Shown here: positions 22,544 through 33,209 of the stretch, piece after piece
Numbering within the stretch: position 1 is the first letter of the stretch
How the letters are laid out: the number at the start of each line of letters is the position of its first letter
DNA from: Collybiopsis luxurians FD-317 M1
Lineage: Eukaryota > Basidiomycota > Agaricomycetes > Agaricales > Omphalotaceae
Direction of reading: 5' to 3'
NCBI GenBank assembly: GCA_000827265.1
Contig: KN834758.1
Coordinates: forward strand, 1,039,558 to 1,103,557
DNA: 64,000 bases
Notes under the pieces: model-generated
What the model saw: the letters and a program-made list of their open reading frames with translations, nothing else
What the model was told of the DNA's origin: nothing
Databases searched by the model: none
Made by a program: the position numbers and the translations under genes

Positions 22544-25175
22544 TCAAAGGAAAGAAGGTCCATTTGCCCTAAATGCGTCTCCAACATTCGATGACAGCCA
22601 GTTAGTACAGATAGGGAACCACATGTTCAGATAGCTTGTGAGGGTTATTTGAGATTCAGTTTTCGAAGAGAGTGCTGTTGAAGTCATAACGATCATGGGA
22701 GGAACTGGTTTTGGTTGTGCAGTGTTACTAGAGGAAGGGGAGAGATCGGATGAGTCTGGGGATGATTGATAAGATGTGTTTTCTAAAGTTAAGCAGGGCG
22801 GTTCAACGGCGATACTTCGGTAGTCTGATATATCGATTTCAAGAACATCTTCGCACTCATCAAGAGAGATAGTGACGCCAACAGAGACGGAATCAGGTGA
22901 TACAGGGCTAGGACTGGTGGGCGAGGATAGGCCAGACGAAAAATTCGAGGCCGAATCGGAGCAAATAATCACGGGAATAAGCTCGGGCCTTGGGATTGTT
23001 GGGCGGGGAGGCAGTGGAGGAGGGGAAGTGGTATGTTGAGGAAGAAGAGCTTGCCGGAGGTAACGAGGGGCGGTAATGGGTGCACATCGAGGCGGTAATG
23101 GAGGAGGGAAAGCGGCATGTTGAGGTTGAAGAGCCCATTGAGGGTGGCGAGGGGGGTGAATGGGAGCACATCGAGGCGGTACTGGAAGCTGTTGTATAAA
23201 GTATCCCTTGAATAAGGTTCCTTCAAAGTCTGATAGATCAATTTCGGGGCTAAATCCGCGTTTATCAAGAGAATCAACAACGCGAACAGCGACCACATCA
23301 GGTGCAGCAAGAGTAGCACTGGCAGGTGGGGATAGCCCAGAAATAATTAAAGCCGAGTCCGAGTCGTCGAAAGCCCGGAGGCGAGTTACGATAGGCCTTG
23401 GAATTGTTGGGCGAGGAGGTAACGGAGGAGGAGAGACAGCTTGTTGAGGTGAACGAGAAGGGCAACGAGGAGGCGGAATGAGTGCTCGTCGGGGCGGTAC
23501 CGAGGGGGGTTGCTTGATGGAAATTCTTTGGAGATCTAATATATCAAGTTCGGGAATATTTTTGGGTGTAACATAAGAGTTGACAGCGTGAACAGGAAGC
23601 AGATCAGTCGCGGCGTGGCTAGCACTGGTAGGCCGGGATGATTCAGAATTCGAAGATGAACGATCCGAAGACGACTCAGAGTAAAGAGCTACAGGAATCG
23701 GCACAGATCTTGGAATTGTTGGGCGAGGAGGGAGTGGAGGGGGGACGGCCTTTTGGGAGGGAAGGACCCGTTGAGGATGGCGAGGCGGTGGAACACGTAT
23801 ATATCTTGAAGGCGGAATGGGTGCGCTTTGAGGCGGTACTGGAAGCTGTTGTGGAAGACGTGCCTGGTTTAGAGGTTTTTGGAGGTCCAGTATTTCCGGG
23901 ATATCTTCATATTTATTGGGAGAGTCGATGATCCTGACAGGTGTTAAATTAGGCGTGATAAGACTAGCACAGGTAAGTGGGGACATTTTGGAGCTTGAGG
24001 ATGAAGAACTTGAAGTCAAATCGGAGTCAAGAGCCTGGACTGGAAATACCAAGGTCTTCGGGATCGTTGGGCGAAGTGGTAACGGAGGAGGAGAGGCGAC
24101 TTGCTGCATTGCGATAATTCGTCTAGGGTGGTAAGGGGGCGGAACAGGTGTACGCTTTAGAGGCGAGATAGGTGTACGTCTCGAAGGAGTAACTGGTGCA
24201 CGTCTAGGCGGTAGTACTGGAGGCTCCTGCGATAATTTAAAGAACCTTCCAATTGCTTTGACACGTTGCCGGATTTGCGGAATGTGAAGTCGGTTCAAAG
24301 GATTCGGTTCAAAAATCTTGATCAGTAGTTCCGCAACCTCGTTCGAGATATCAAGTACTTTGTACAAATAGTCGGGACGTTGAAGGTAAGCCTTGAAACA
24401 AAGATCGTTGATGGTCGCCGCATTCCAAGGGTTTCGCCGAGCAATAATGTTGACAAGAATCACGCCCAAAGCCCAGAGATCTTGACAGTAAGGCGATGTT
24501 GTTGGACATGGGTTTTGAGGATCCACGGCCTCTGCGAGCAATGTTCAGTACCAGCAAAATGGAATGACAATGAAGTATATTCTTACCAGGTGAAATATAT
24601 GCCTCAGTTCCACATCCAAACGTATCTGACAATTCTTCGTCAGTAGCTAAACCAAAATCAGCAATTCTAGTAGATTTTCCATCAGAAGAGCAGAGAATAT
24701 TTTCAGGTTTCAAGTCGCGATGAAATACGCCGAGTTTATGACAATGCTCGAGGCCATCAAGAACAGATAGAAAGAGCGATTTAACCTTCTCGTCACGGTC
24801 TTTCACCGTATAGAATTTGTCGTCCGTGATAACATCCTTCAGAGTTCCAGCCTCAGCCAAGTCCAGCAGTAAGAAGATTCGGGTATCATCTCGAAACACA
24901 TCATGCAGTCCAACAACATTCTCGTGTCCTGTAACGCGCTCATGTAACGTAATTTCACGTTCTAAAAGGATCTCGTTGATAGAATCTGGTTCTGGCTTTA
25001 ACAATACCTTCACAGCGTAATGAAAGGGGCCTTCGGGACCAGCCTTGAGGTCTCTGGCCTTGAAAACAGCTCCAAACGACCCAGCGCCAAGAATTTCAGT
25101 AAGTTCGTATCGTCCGGCCACTCGGTACCCAATAAGTCCTTCCATTTTACGCTTGTTGTTCAGATAAAACGACAT
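22544..25175 (-). CDS. Ran1/KSP1-like Ser/Thr kinase with proline-rich repeat tail, two exons
   Basis: Exons 24587-25175 and 22544-24531 (GT-AG intron between) give 858 residues. Kinase domain about 20-290: glycine loop GAGSFG (30-35), VAIK-type lysine in YAVKVLLK (Lys56), catalytic HRDLKPEN (His152-Asp154), DFG (173-175), SPE motif formed across the splice. The C-lobe phrases YCQDLWALGVILVNII and RNPWNAA are typical of the fungal Ran1/Pat1-KSP1-Vhs1 group, which regulates meiosis or nutrient responses. The remaining about 550 residues are disordered and built from four to five copies of a proline-rich unit ending PPPLPPRPTIPR, with acidic serine spacers. That unit matches class II SH3 ligands, suggesting a docking tail. 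Start: first ATG in frame (25175); Met at 25145 is possible. The extreme C-terminus (MWFPICTNWLSS onwards) could be altered by a missed intron. Confidence 0.86.
22950..24240 (-). repeat. Proline-rich internal repeats of the kinase tail
   Basis: Read on the minus strand, the pattern (VPPR-API-PPR-P-PQ-A-PPPLPPRPTIPR, then an acidic Ser-rich stretch, then a valine/asp-rich link) recurs at least four times in about 1.3 kb. The nucleotide copies are clearly related but diverged. Confidence 0.85.
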
Positions 25176-26444
25176 TTTTGTGGTTCTAGGGGGTTGACAA
25201 CGACGAACTCTCAAAACTCGGCAAAAACTTCAATGAAACTTGGCAATTCGACGCTAACGCGAACAAAGACACGGATAAAAGCAGAAAATTGAGTAAAAAT
25301 CGAGGATATTCGGTGTTTCGCAAGATCTCTAACCAGTAGAGGTCGCGGTGGGAGGAAGAATTGTGTTTATCCTTAGAAATGTAAACGAGGGGAATTTATG
25401 TACGAATTCAAACTCCGCGACCATGAGATATGCCAGGCTGCCGGGCGCCTCGGCATTTATCGGCATATCACGAGGGATGTAGTGTTTCGTTCGCAAGAGC
25501 TTGCAGGCAACGAGAGCTTCGTCTCAACCTTGTGTACTATGAGCATGAACGCGTCTGCGTGAGTCGGAATCCATCGGCCATCCAAAAACAGTAACCGAAA
25601 AAAAAACTTTTGAAGGAAACTACAACGCCGCGAGGCCCAATAACTCCTCGTCGGTGGTAATGTTTTTGGGTTCAACTTATTGCAATCCGCACTATTTCGT
25701 AGGAGACCCCGATTTCTCTTTCTCAGAAGGGTGTGAAATGCGGTGTTTTGGCGGTGTTTAGGTATCCCCCAGGGAAAATTTTTTCATCTCTTGGCCCTCT
25801 TCCGAAGAGGGAATTTGAACATCTGCCCCTCCCACACTTCTAACTTTTGATAGAGGTCCGCTTGATGTCCGATTTTTGGGTTTTCTTTTATGCGCTGGAT
25901 CAGCCGCTTTCCTGGAGGTACTGCGACAAGTGAACATTTCTGGAAACTTTGTCGCAGGGCTACTATCTATGCTAGGAAGTACACTGAAGGTGAATGTCGA
26001 TAGATAAGAGTGGCTTCTCGGCATATATGGTCAGGCGGATTCGTTTCACTCAAACATCTTCTGTTATCGCATGACGACGTCGTATGCCGCGGGTTAATAT
26101 CGCAGGATGGCCACAGAAATTACACTGAAAACGGACAATAATCTTCTTGGAGGAGGTACTGTAAGTACTACGACTGGGTCGCTCGGCCGAACGACTATTC
26201 TATATATCAGGATGGCTGAAAGGCGCATATACCCCACATTCGACTGAACTGAAATGTGACCTTTCAGTCATGTATCCGAATCATGAACTCCATGACGAGT
26301 CTACGTACCTTCGAGAGGATTTTGGTGTGAATGATACTCCCACAACAGAACGACTCACCTGATTTTCGCAAAACTTATAAAGTGGGAGGAGAATGTACAC
26401 CTTACTTCACAGGCTAACGTCAAGTGTCCTTGATTTCTTTGACC
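25176..26444. other. Intergenic between divergent genes
   Basis: Lies between the 5' ends of the kinase (minus) and the sulfotransferase (plus), so both promoters are here. Short open frames (25457-25675 and 25758-26024, minus) have no recognisable domain. Confidence 0.5.
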
Positions 26445-27629
26445 ATGACAGGTGAAAACTCGCACCCCCTTCGCATCGCTCTCTTTTCTCATCCTCGAAC
26501 CAACTCCAACCTTTTCACCAAGCTCTTCGAGAGTCAGCCTGATGTAGAGCAGCATACGTATCCTTTCATGCCCGGGTACATGTGGGGACCAGATCGACGA
26601 CTCGGTTATAAGACGAAGGAGGTTCAGGACATGTATTCGACATTGAAGGGTCACTATGATGGACTGTCCGCTCAGAAGAGTCTCGACGATTTGGAACGAG
26701 CATTTGGAGAGACAGAGGCTCGGGTAAATAGTTTCTTTGTTCAAGAGCTTTGCAGACTAATTAGTACGTTTGCCTGAATGCAGGGCAAGATACCTTTGAC
26801 CAAAGAGCATGTGTGCTTTATGATCGATCCCAAGGTCATTGCTAAAGATCTGGCCGAGTATTCATACCCAGAATATCCTCTCACTCCGCTTGTTGACCAT
26901 AACTTGGACATCAAAAATTCGAATGACGAAAACGCCACCGTACTTACAAACCCCACATTTGTACCGGATCGTTTCATGAACACCCTCACGCCCATATTCA
27001 TCATCCGTAACCCTGCTCGTATGATCCCTTCATGGTATAAGAACATATCCGAACACTTTGGTGGGACAACGAAGGATAGTGAATGGCACTTCACTGCATC
27101 GTTCCATTGGTGCCGTATTGTCCATGACTACTATGACGAATACTTCAAGGCCCATCCAAGACCTGGATATTCGAACGTTCCACTGGTCGTTGATGGAGAC
27201 GATCTGATCCTCTACACGACGGATATCATGGAACAAGTGTGCGAACTCATCCATTTGGATTCGAGTGCAGTCAAGTATACGTGGGAGACAAGTGATCCAT
27301 ACAGCTCTTGGCCAGCTGCTGCTGCTCCTGAGGACATGAAGAGTCCTGCCGTGCGTAATGTTATAGAGGCGTTCGGTGGTAACATTGCCCGGTCCACGGG
27401 TGTGGTCAGAGATCCCAAGGTGAGTTTCCTTTGGCGCGATGTGGGTCTTCCCTTGTTCTAACACTAGCGGATACAGAAATACGAAAAGCCTCTTATACTC
27501 GAAGAAGAAGCAAAGAAATGGGAGGAGATGTGGGATAAGGATGTCGCCAATGATTTGTTGGAAGCTGCCAGAAAGGCAATGGTTGATTACGATTATATGA
27601 TGGAAAGACGCATCCGTCCTAGAGTATGA
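26445..27629 (+). CDS. Sulfotransferase-family P-loop protein, three exons
   Basis: Exons 26445-26723, 26784-27419 and 27477-27629 give 355 residues. The N-terminus RIALFSHPRTNSNLFTKLFE has the form of the PAPS 5'-phosphosulfate loop (usually YPRTGS/SN), and IFIIRNPARMIPSWYK matches the 3'-phosphate-binding motif of cytosolic/Golgi sulfotransferases. There is no signal peptide or membrane segment, so it is predicted cytosolic. Similar proteins are expanded in Agaricomycetes, where substrates are unknown; transfer of sulfate to a small molecule is the default expectation. The start ATG immediately precedes the P-loop; an upstream GTG frame extension is not a eukaryotic start. All introns are GT-AG. 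Confidence 0.83.
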
Positions 27630-27987
27630 AGTACCGCAAAGGACACATTGTTCATATGATCCTACCGTTTCTTCAAAGTCAGAAGACCTATTTGTATGCA
27701 CCGGGCAGTTGTTTAACTTCGAATAAGATTCGATGATGTTTTTTTCTTGTAAAGAAACGGGAAGGGAAATGTTGAGTTGCCAAAGACTGCTGCGTCGATG
27801 TTTGTCGACGGTGAATATGAACGCGGGAGGTTCTCACTATGCTTAGCAATTCCAGCGAGAACGACACGTTCTTTCTGCTGATATCTGGTCCATTTGAGCG
27901 AAAACATCCATGTGCATTGAAAGAAAAGATACATCGTTCTCTCTATTCTATTCACCGCTGCGGAATGATGCAGCAGAAATTCCAAAC

Positions 27988-28836
27988 CTACTCCGTCTTA
28001 ACCAAAGCCATCAAACTAAACCCAATACTCCCCCCCTTCTCTCTCTCAATAAAATCCCTAATCAACCTCTGTCCCTTCACACCAAGCAAATCTTCCCCTT
28101 CCCCCAAGACCACACCCGTATCCAACGGCCCTTGCTTAACCCCATCCATCTCGTACACAGCGCCTCTCCGGGCATCAGACCCGGAAGAAACAAACGCGAC
28201 GTAATGATGCTCAGTCTCAGCCTCTGGGTCCGGTGCCTCTGTTTGACCCGATCGACCTGCATTCGCGTGCGCGCGCTCTACCTCTTCCGACGCCTCCAGT
28301 GCAAGCGCTCGTGCAGTAGGATCGAGAGGGACGAGTTCCTTGAGCAGATTCGACATTACTGATTCGGGTTCTGCATGCACAGTTGAAAAAAATATATAAG
28401 GGTAGACGTTCACAAGGGAGAGTAGAAAATCAAGCGAGGATGAATGAGACAAGCTCAACTTACTCAGATACTTTCGTGCAGGCTCGTTACATATACAATG
28501 CAACAGCGCGTATAACCCACACGCATTCCCAATTGTCTGCTCGAACCAAATCACAGGCTCATCTTCACCTTTACCCGTATAAACAGGCCTCGCTTTCTTA
28601 TCATCCTCCAGAACCTTATCATAACCTTCCATTGTAGGGAAGGTCAACACCAGCCCTAAAACAGGCCGAGGAAGAAAGGACAAGAGCTCTGGATCATCTA
28701 TAGAATATACATCTTGAAATTCGAGGGAATCAGGAGCACCGAGGGTGTGGATAAGACTGGTGAAAACTTCGGGATTCGATTCGAGGGGGATATAGTGTTT
28801 TCGGCGGGCGTAGTTGCCTGATTGGGAGCCAGACAT
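27988..28836 (-). CDS. Ubiquitin C-terminal hydrolase (UCH, peptidase C12), two exons
   Basis: Cysteine deubiquitinase of the UCH-L3/YUH1 type that trims small adducts from the ubiquitin (and possibly NEDD8/Rub1) C-terminus. Exons 28464-28836 and 27988-28370 give 251 residues. Catalytic residues are visible: Gln100 and Cys106 in EQTIGNACG, His180 in HHYVAFV, Asp200 in YEMDG. Between them lies the crossover-loop region, here long and charged (EEVERAHANAGRSGQ). The 93-bp intron is a multiple of three and has no stop, so reading through it would add a false insert. The start ATG (MSGSQSGNY) precedes the conserved HYIPLESNPEVFT. Confidence 0.92.
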   Translation of the reverse strand: MSGSQSGNYARRKHYIPLESNPEVFTSLIHTLGAPDSLEFQDVYSIDDPELLSFLPRPVLGLVLTFPTMEGYDKVLEDDKKARPVYTGKGEDEPVIWFEQTIGNACGLYALLHCICNEPARKYLSKLSLSHSSSLDFLLSLVNVYPYIFFSTVHAEPESVMSNLLKELVPLDPTARALALEASEEVERAHANAGRSGQTEAPDPEAETEHHYVAFVSSGSDARRGAVYEMDGVKQGPLDTGVVLGEGEDLLGVKGQRLIRDFIEREKGGSIGFSLMALVKTE

Positions 28837-29424
28837 TGCAGACGCGGAGGAAGGAGATCTTTTCAAAAATGTACACCGGACTGAAGGTGATGAAAGCAGC
28901 GCCACCAAGAGCGCCACGGTACAGTGACGCGTTCTCGACTAGATAAGCGCTGTATAAACGCTGGCGAACAGCAATCGCGTTTTTTTACTCTCTTTTCACT
29001 ATCTTCCCACTACCTTCTTTCTTTCATATTCATTTAGATATTCCGATGACGACGACACTAACAGGTAAAAGGCAATGACAAAAGTAAGTAGGAGGATTTA
29101 ACAGACACATCGAAGAAGAAATTTTTGAATATATACCCAAAAAATTAATGACCAAACCAATTGTAAAACAAGGGAGTTTAACCGGAGATTAGAGGAGCGA
29201 AAAGGACGCTCAGTCTACGCGGAGAGAAGAAGAGAGGGGAGTAGAAGGCCTAGAAGAAGCGATCAAAGTCGTTAGGACTTGGACTTGAAATTCCAGGTCT
29301 ACACAGAGCGACATAACATAAAAAAGGGGGGATTGAAAAAGGATGAGTAAAGCTGATTGAGGAAACGCGAATGAATTGTAACCAAAACACACGCAGTATA
29401 ATCCTTAATAATCCAACGAGAGCC
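28837..29424. other. Intergenic, no recognised gene
   Basis: Contains the UCH promoter and the 3' region of the membrane-protein gene. Nothing else is supported. Confidence 0.5.
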
Positions 29425-30158
29425 TCAAGCCAAAACGACGAAATCCCTCGTTGCATCCTCATCCTCCTCTTCAAAACGCGCGTCTCCCCAATGACGACTG
29501 AGGTCAAACCAACCTCCGTGTCCATGACCATGACCATGTCCGTGTCTGTGCCTAAACGCCGCTCCCTCAACTCCCTCAACTCCCTCACCCAAAGCATAGG
29601 CAGCCGCTACCGGAGCATCCTGCACTGAAAAATCCAAATGCGGCCTTCTAGACGTTTGTGCCATCCGGTGGGTAACTACGTGGGTAAGCATGACAAATAG
29701 AATGAGGAATATGATGAGTAAGGTCCTGGCTGTTTGAGCGCGGAGGCCAGAGCCAAAGGCGAAAGGAGACCTGGAGTCGGAGTCGGAGGATGCTGCTTTA
29801 ATCCATCTGCCAGAGGAAGAAGAAGAAAATTCAGGAACGAAGACAAGGGTACCGCAAGGAATACTGACTGTAATCTGGCACCGAGTCTCTCAAAGAAACC
29901 TGGCTCCTTAGGAGGGGCTAAGAATGCAATGCTGAAATCATTCACCGATGAGGGAGACGACGGTGTGACGATGATGGCTGGTAAGGGTGACTTTTCTGAG
30001 ACGAGGGGAAGAGAAAGGTCTGACAGATCATAGAGAACAGAATCAATTGTTGGTAGGTTATCATCTTGATGAGGGTGAATTGGCATACCTAAAGGTGCTG
30101 GAATAAGGGTATAGTCCAGGCGTTGTGGTAAACGGTGAAGACGGGGCCCTGGTAACAT
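29425..30158 (-). CDS. Predicted small membrane protein with His-Gly repeat, two exons
   Basis: Exons 29869-30158 and 29425-29806, joined at a GTCAGT donor and a pyrimidine-rich acceptor, give 223 residues. The splice restores one frame across FFERLGARLQ and WIKAASSDSDSRSPF. One membrane segment (TLLIIFLILFVMLTHVV, about residues 125-142) separates a Pro/Ser-rich N-terminal part from a short C-terminal part. The latter carries alternating His-Gly (HRHGHGHGHGHGG), a possible metal-binding stretch. I do not recognise the family. The coherence of the spliced frame and the hydrophobic segment support a real gene; the start (30158) is the first ATG and could be preceded by another exon. Confidence 0.6.
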
Positions 30159-31065
30159 TAGTTTCAGAGTTCAGCACGATTTCCTCCAGTAAACTAATGG
30201 AATCCGTACGCACCAGTTTGACGCATAGTGATATAACAAAGTTAAAAGTTGAAAAATCCTTGCACCGCGACGAATCTAAGACCAATAGCTTTTTCGAGAG
30301 CGAGTCGGAAGGGGACTGAGAATCTTTCTACAAAATGATGACTTTTTTGTAGAAAAAGGGTTGCTTGCAAGGATCGTATTAAAGAACACCCTTGCAAAAA
30401 TTAAAGAACGTAGGTTGTGAAAAAGAGCGTGAGGTGTGCTAGGTGGGTAGCGACGGAGGCCAGAAGAGAAAGGTCGAAGATGAAGGACAAAAGAGGGTCG
30501 AAATTACGGAGGGGTTCTGGAAATGGAAACTATGGGAAAACTCTTCAATTCATCAGGTACTCATCACAGATTCACGCTTCGTCCGGCAAAATCCGGCAAA
30601 CACATGGCCACCGAGCAAGCTCTCAGCTTGTGCTACGTGCGAGATCATGGAAAAAAAGGGTTCCAGTTTCAGATTCGCACTCGGAGTCGTTCAGTATGCT
30701 TCAGATCCAACCCCGCCCATCGACACATCCGACATGTAACTGTAAGTGTCTAACGCCCTCTCCCGCTCTGACGTACAGTAATTCATGCACAGCTGCCAAG
30801 GTACTTATTGGAATTTAAGCCAGCGGTAACATTTCTGATGATGTGCCTAAATAAATTATGACGAGTATATAATATGTACATCTTCTCAAGGGCAAAAAAT
30901 ATCAAAGGGCATCAAATTTTGACCCCGTCAAGAAGAACTGATCTTCTCCCTAAGTACGCTCAGCGCTCATTGGCGGGGTTGAAAATCATTAGTAAAATCT
31001 TGTATTTCAGATCCTCGTACAGTACAGACATGGTCATGATTTTCATTGCGCACCGTGGCTGATAT
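30159..31065. other. Intergenic, no recognised gene
   Basis: An open frame of about 133 codons near 30417-30818 begins with GTG, is basic throughout and matches nothing I recognise. No RNA gene seen. Confidence 0.5.
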
Positions 31066-32562
31066 TCACCGATTATTCTCTCCCCAAGGCGGACCTGTAC
31101 AGTTGAACCCAACAGGATCCAGCACACTATCGCAAAGATAATTCGCTGGCGCCGTATTATTCACCGGATCGTTGATATCGATTCCCTGAATCCGCATTCC
31201 CGTACAGGGACTCGCTGCACTGCACTGCATACTCCCTACCACATCGCTCGCAGCATCCCCGCTCCAATTCTCCAATGTCAAATTGCGAACGTTAAAAAGC
31301 GACGTATCGCAATTGCCTGCGGCGGAGTTGTAAGACGTACATTGGGTAATAGCAAAAATTCCTGTGGCGTTGTTGAGTTTGAAGTCGGAAAAGGTCATGT
31401 TGGAGGCGTAGCCTAAGCCTCCGCCGCCGCCGTTTGGAGGGAAACCGGTTGAGACACCGGTCCATGTTTTGACATAGACGCCGTAGCGCATGTTATTGAT
31501 AGTGATGTTACGAGCAGTAACGTTTTCAATTGTTTCGAAGCGACCCTCTGGGAGAAGCTATTAGCATTCAAAACTTCAAAGACTTGCGATTGAAAAGCAC
31601 TAACCGTATTGACCAATGCTTCCAATAGCGACACCGAGGCCAGTGTAGAAATCGCAATTCTCAATCAAGATATTTGTACTATTCGCTTTCATCGAGATCG
31701 AGTCATCGCCGTTATCCACTGTCCATCCACGGAAGGTTATGTTATTGGCGTAGATGGTATCTGCGCCATCCGTCTGATTAATCGATTTGAGCACATGCGC
31801 ATAGGGTATACAAAGAGCAAAAACGTACATTGAGAGACGAGAACTCGAATCCAACAGCGTGTTCAGTGTCGGTACTATTGACATATATGTTCTCGAGAAG
31901 AACGTTTTCCGAATGGATAACGGTCATCGTCCTAGAAAATGCAGAAAGGGTCGTACTTGAATCGCAAAACCTGCCATAGAGCAAAGCAAAACCTACCACA
32001 TCTGACTCTGAACAAATCTAATCCCCTCAAACACGCTATCCCTCGTACCAGTGATCGTAATCTGATGCGGTCTCCCAGGATAATTATTCGTCCCATTCAC
32101 AAAATCATACCAAACCTGCCCATTCCCATTCAGCGTCCCATACCCATGCCCATTCCACGTAACGTTCTCTCCACCGAATAACCACGCCGAACTCTGATTC
32201 TGATACCCAACAGGGAGGGAGTTGTTGAGCCAATACGTGAGGTTACTGTTATCCCAAAACAGAGTTCCTTTCAGGTCGACATCGACGTTGGATAGACCAG
32301 TGGTGTTCATGACGGTAGCTACGGTGTAAGTGTCGTTGGTGAAGACGACTTTGCCGCGCCGGCCACGGGAGTTGTGTCCACAGCGTTTGAAGGCATCGAT
32401 GATGGCTGGCGCAGAGTCTCTGCCATTAGGCGCAGGGGTAACAACACAGACGTTTGAACCGTGTTCATGGTCATGATTGTCCAAGGTGGGCTTTCCCAGA
32501 ACAATCTGGGACAGGGTGAGCAACGTACCCAACGTTGTCAATCGAAAAAGACTCTCCAACAT
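31066..32562 (-). CDS. Secreted glycoside hydrolase family 28 (pectin-type), four exons
   Basis: Exons 31997-32562, 31829-31931, 31605-31773 and 31066-31547 give 439 residues with an N-terminal signal peptide (LFRLTTLGTLLTLSQIVLG) and many N-glycosylation sequons. GH28 beta-helix motifs: NTDG formed across intron 2 (Asp225), NGDDS (Asp246, Asp247), and Lys306 in GVYVKTW replacing the usual RIK. The GHG motif reads GLG (Leu269 in TGLGVAIGSIG), so the catalytic-site histidine of polygalacturonases is absent. Loss of this His is known in rhamnogalacturonan-acting GH28 enzymes, so an exo-acting rhamnogalacturonan/alpha-rhamnosidase-type activity on plant pectin side regions is more likely than endo-polygalacturonase. 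All introns are GT-AG. Confidence 0.9.
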
Positions 32563-33209
32563 GGTGGAGGCGAGGGAATGGGAGTAGGTGTGAGGGGGAC
32601 GCAGAAGGTATTGTCGGTAAGGTCATGAGGGTTGGCCTTTTTTTATACCTCAGTCTCGAGTTCGAAAGAACTGATTCAACGGAAACACATTCCTTCATCA
32701 GATGACCATGACAAGGATGAAATAGAAATTAGTGGGGCAACCACCAGTTGGTGCCTCCAGCTTGAAGCGACGTCACAGTTCTGTTGAAAAATGAGTATAA
32801 AACAGTTCATTTTTTTCTGGGACGCGCGCGTACTTTACCCGGCTTCTCGACTCTTCGACGCGTGTCAGAACTTTTCGTATTCTCGCAAAGGCCTATGCCA
32901 GTTTCAATAATTCAATTCAGCTGCTTTTGGCTCACAGAATTTTGCAAGAGTTTCCGATTTTGCGGAACGAGTAGGACGCGTAGGAGGTGAGGGGGTGTGG
33001 AGTGAAAGGAAATACGAAAATCCAATCGGGACCGGTCCGCATCCAAACTTCAGCAACGGTCCGTCTTCCGTCCCGCTTACATCCTTTTCTTGTTAATACA
33101 GGAGCCCAAAAAGGCTTGAGATATTATTGGTTCAGTATGTACTCGTAACGCTCGGTTTACCCTGTACACGCGAGGATACTGTATGATCCAAGAAATTGAG
33201 GTATACAAG
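32563..33209. other. Intergenic, no recognised gene
   Basis: GH28 upstream region plus the 3' flank of the first F-box gene. No gene recognised. Confidence 0.5.
32641..32647 (-). promoter_or_regulatory. TATA box of the GH28 gene
   Basis: On the minus strand GGTATAAAAAAAGG lies about 79 bp upstream of the GH28 ATG. A good TATA match at a plausible distance for an inducible secreted enzyme. Confidence 0.55.

Noticed and set aside
26424..26444. Upstream extension of the sulfotransferase
   Set aside because: It begins with GTG; the first ATG (26445) directly precedes the P-loop. The same reasoning moved the starts of the UCH, kinase, KDM3-like and F-box genes to their first proper ATG.
31770..31830. 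Apparent NQTDG in place of NTDG in the GH28 enzyme
   Set aside because: Artefact of intron read-through; the exon 2/3 splice gives SLNTDGADT.
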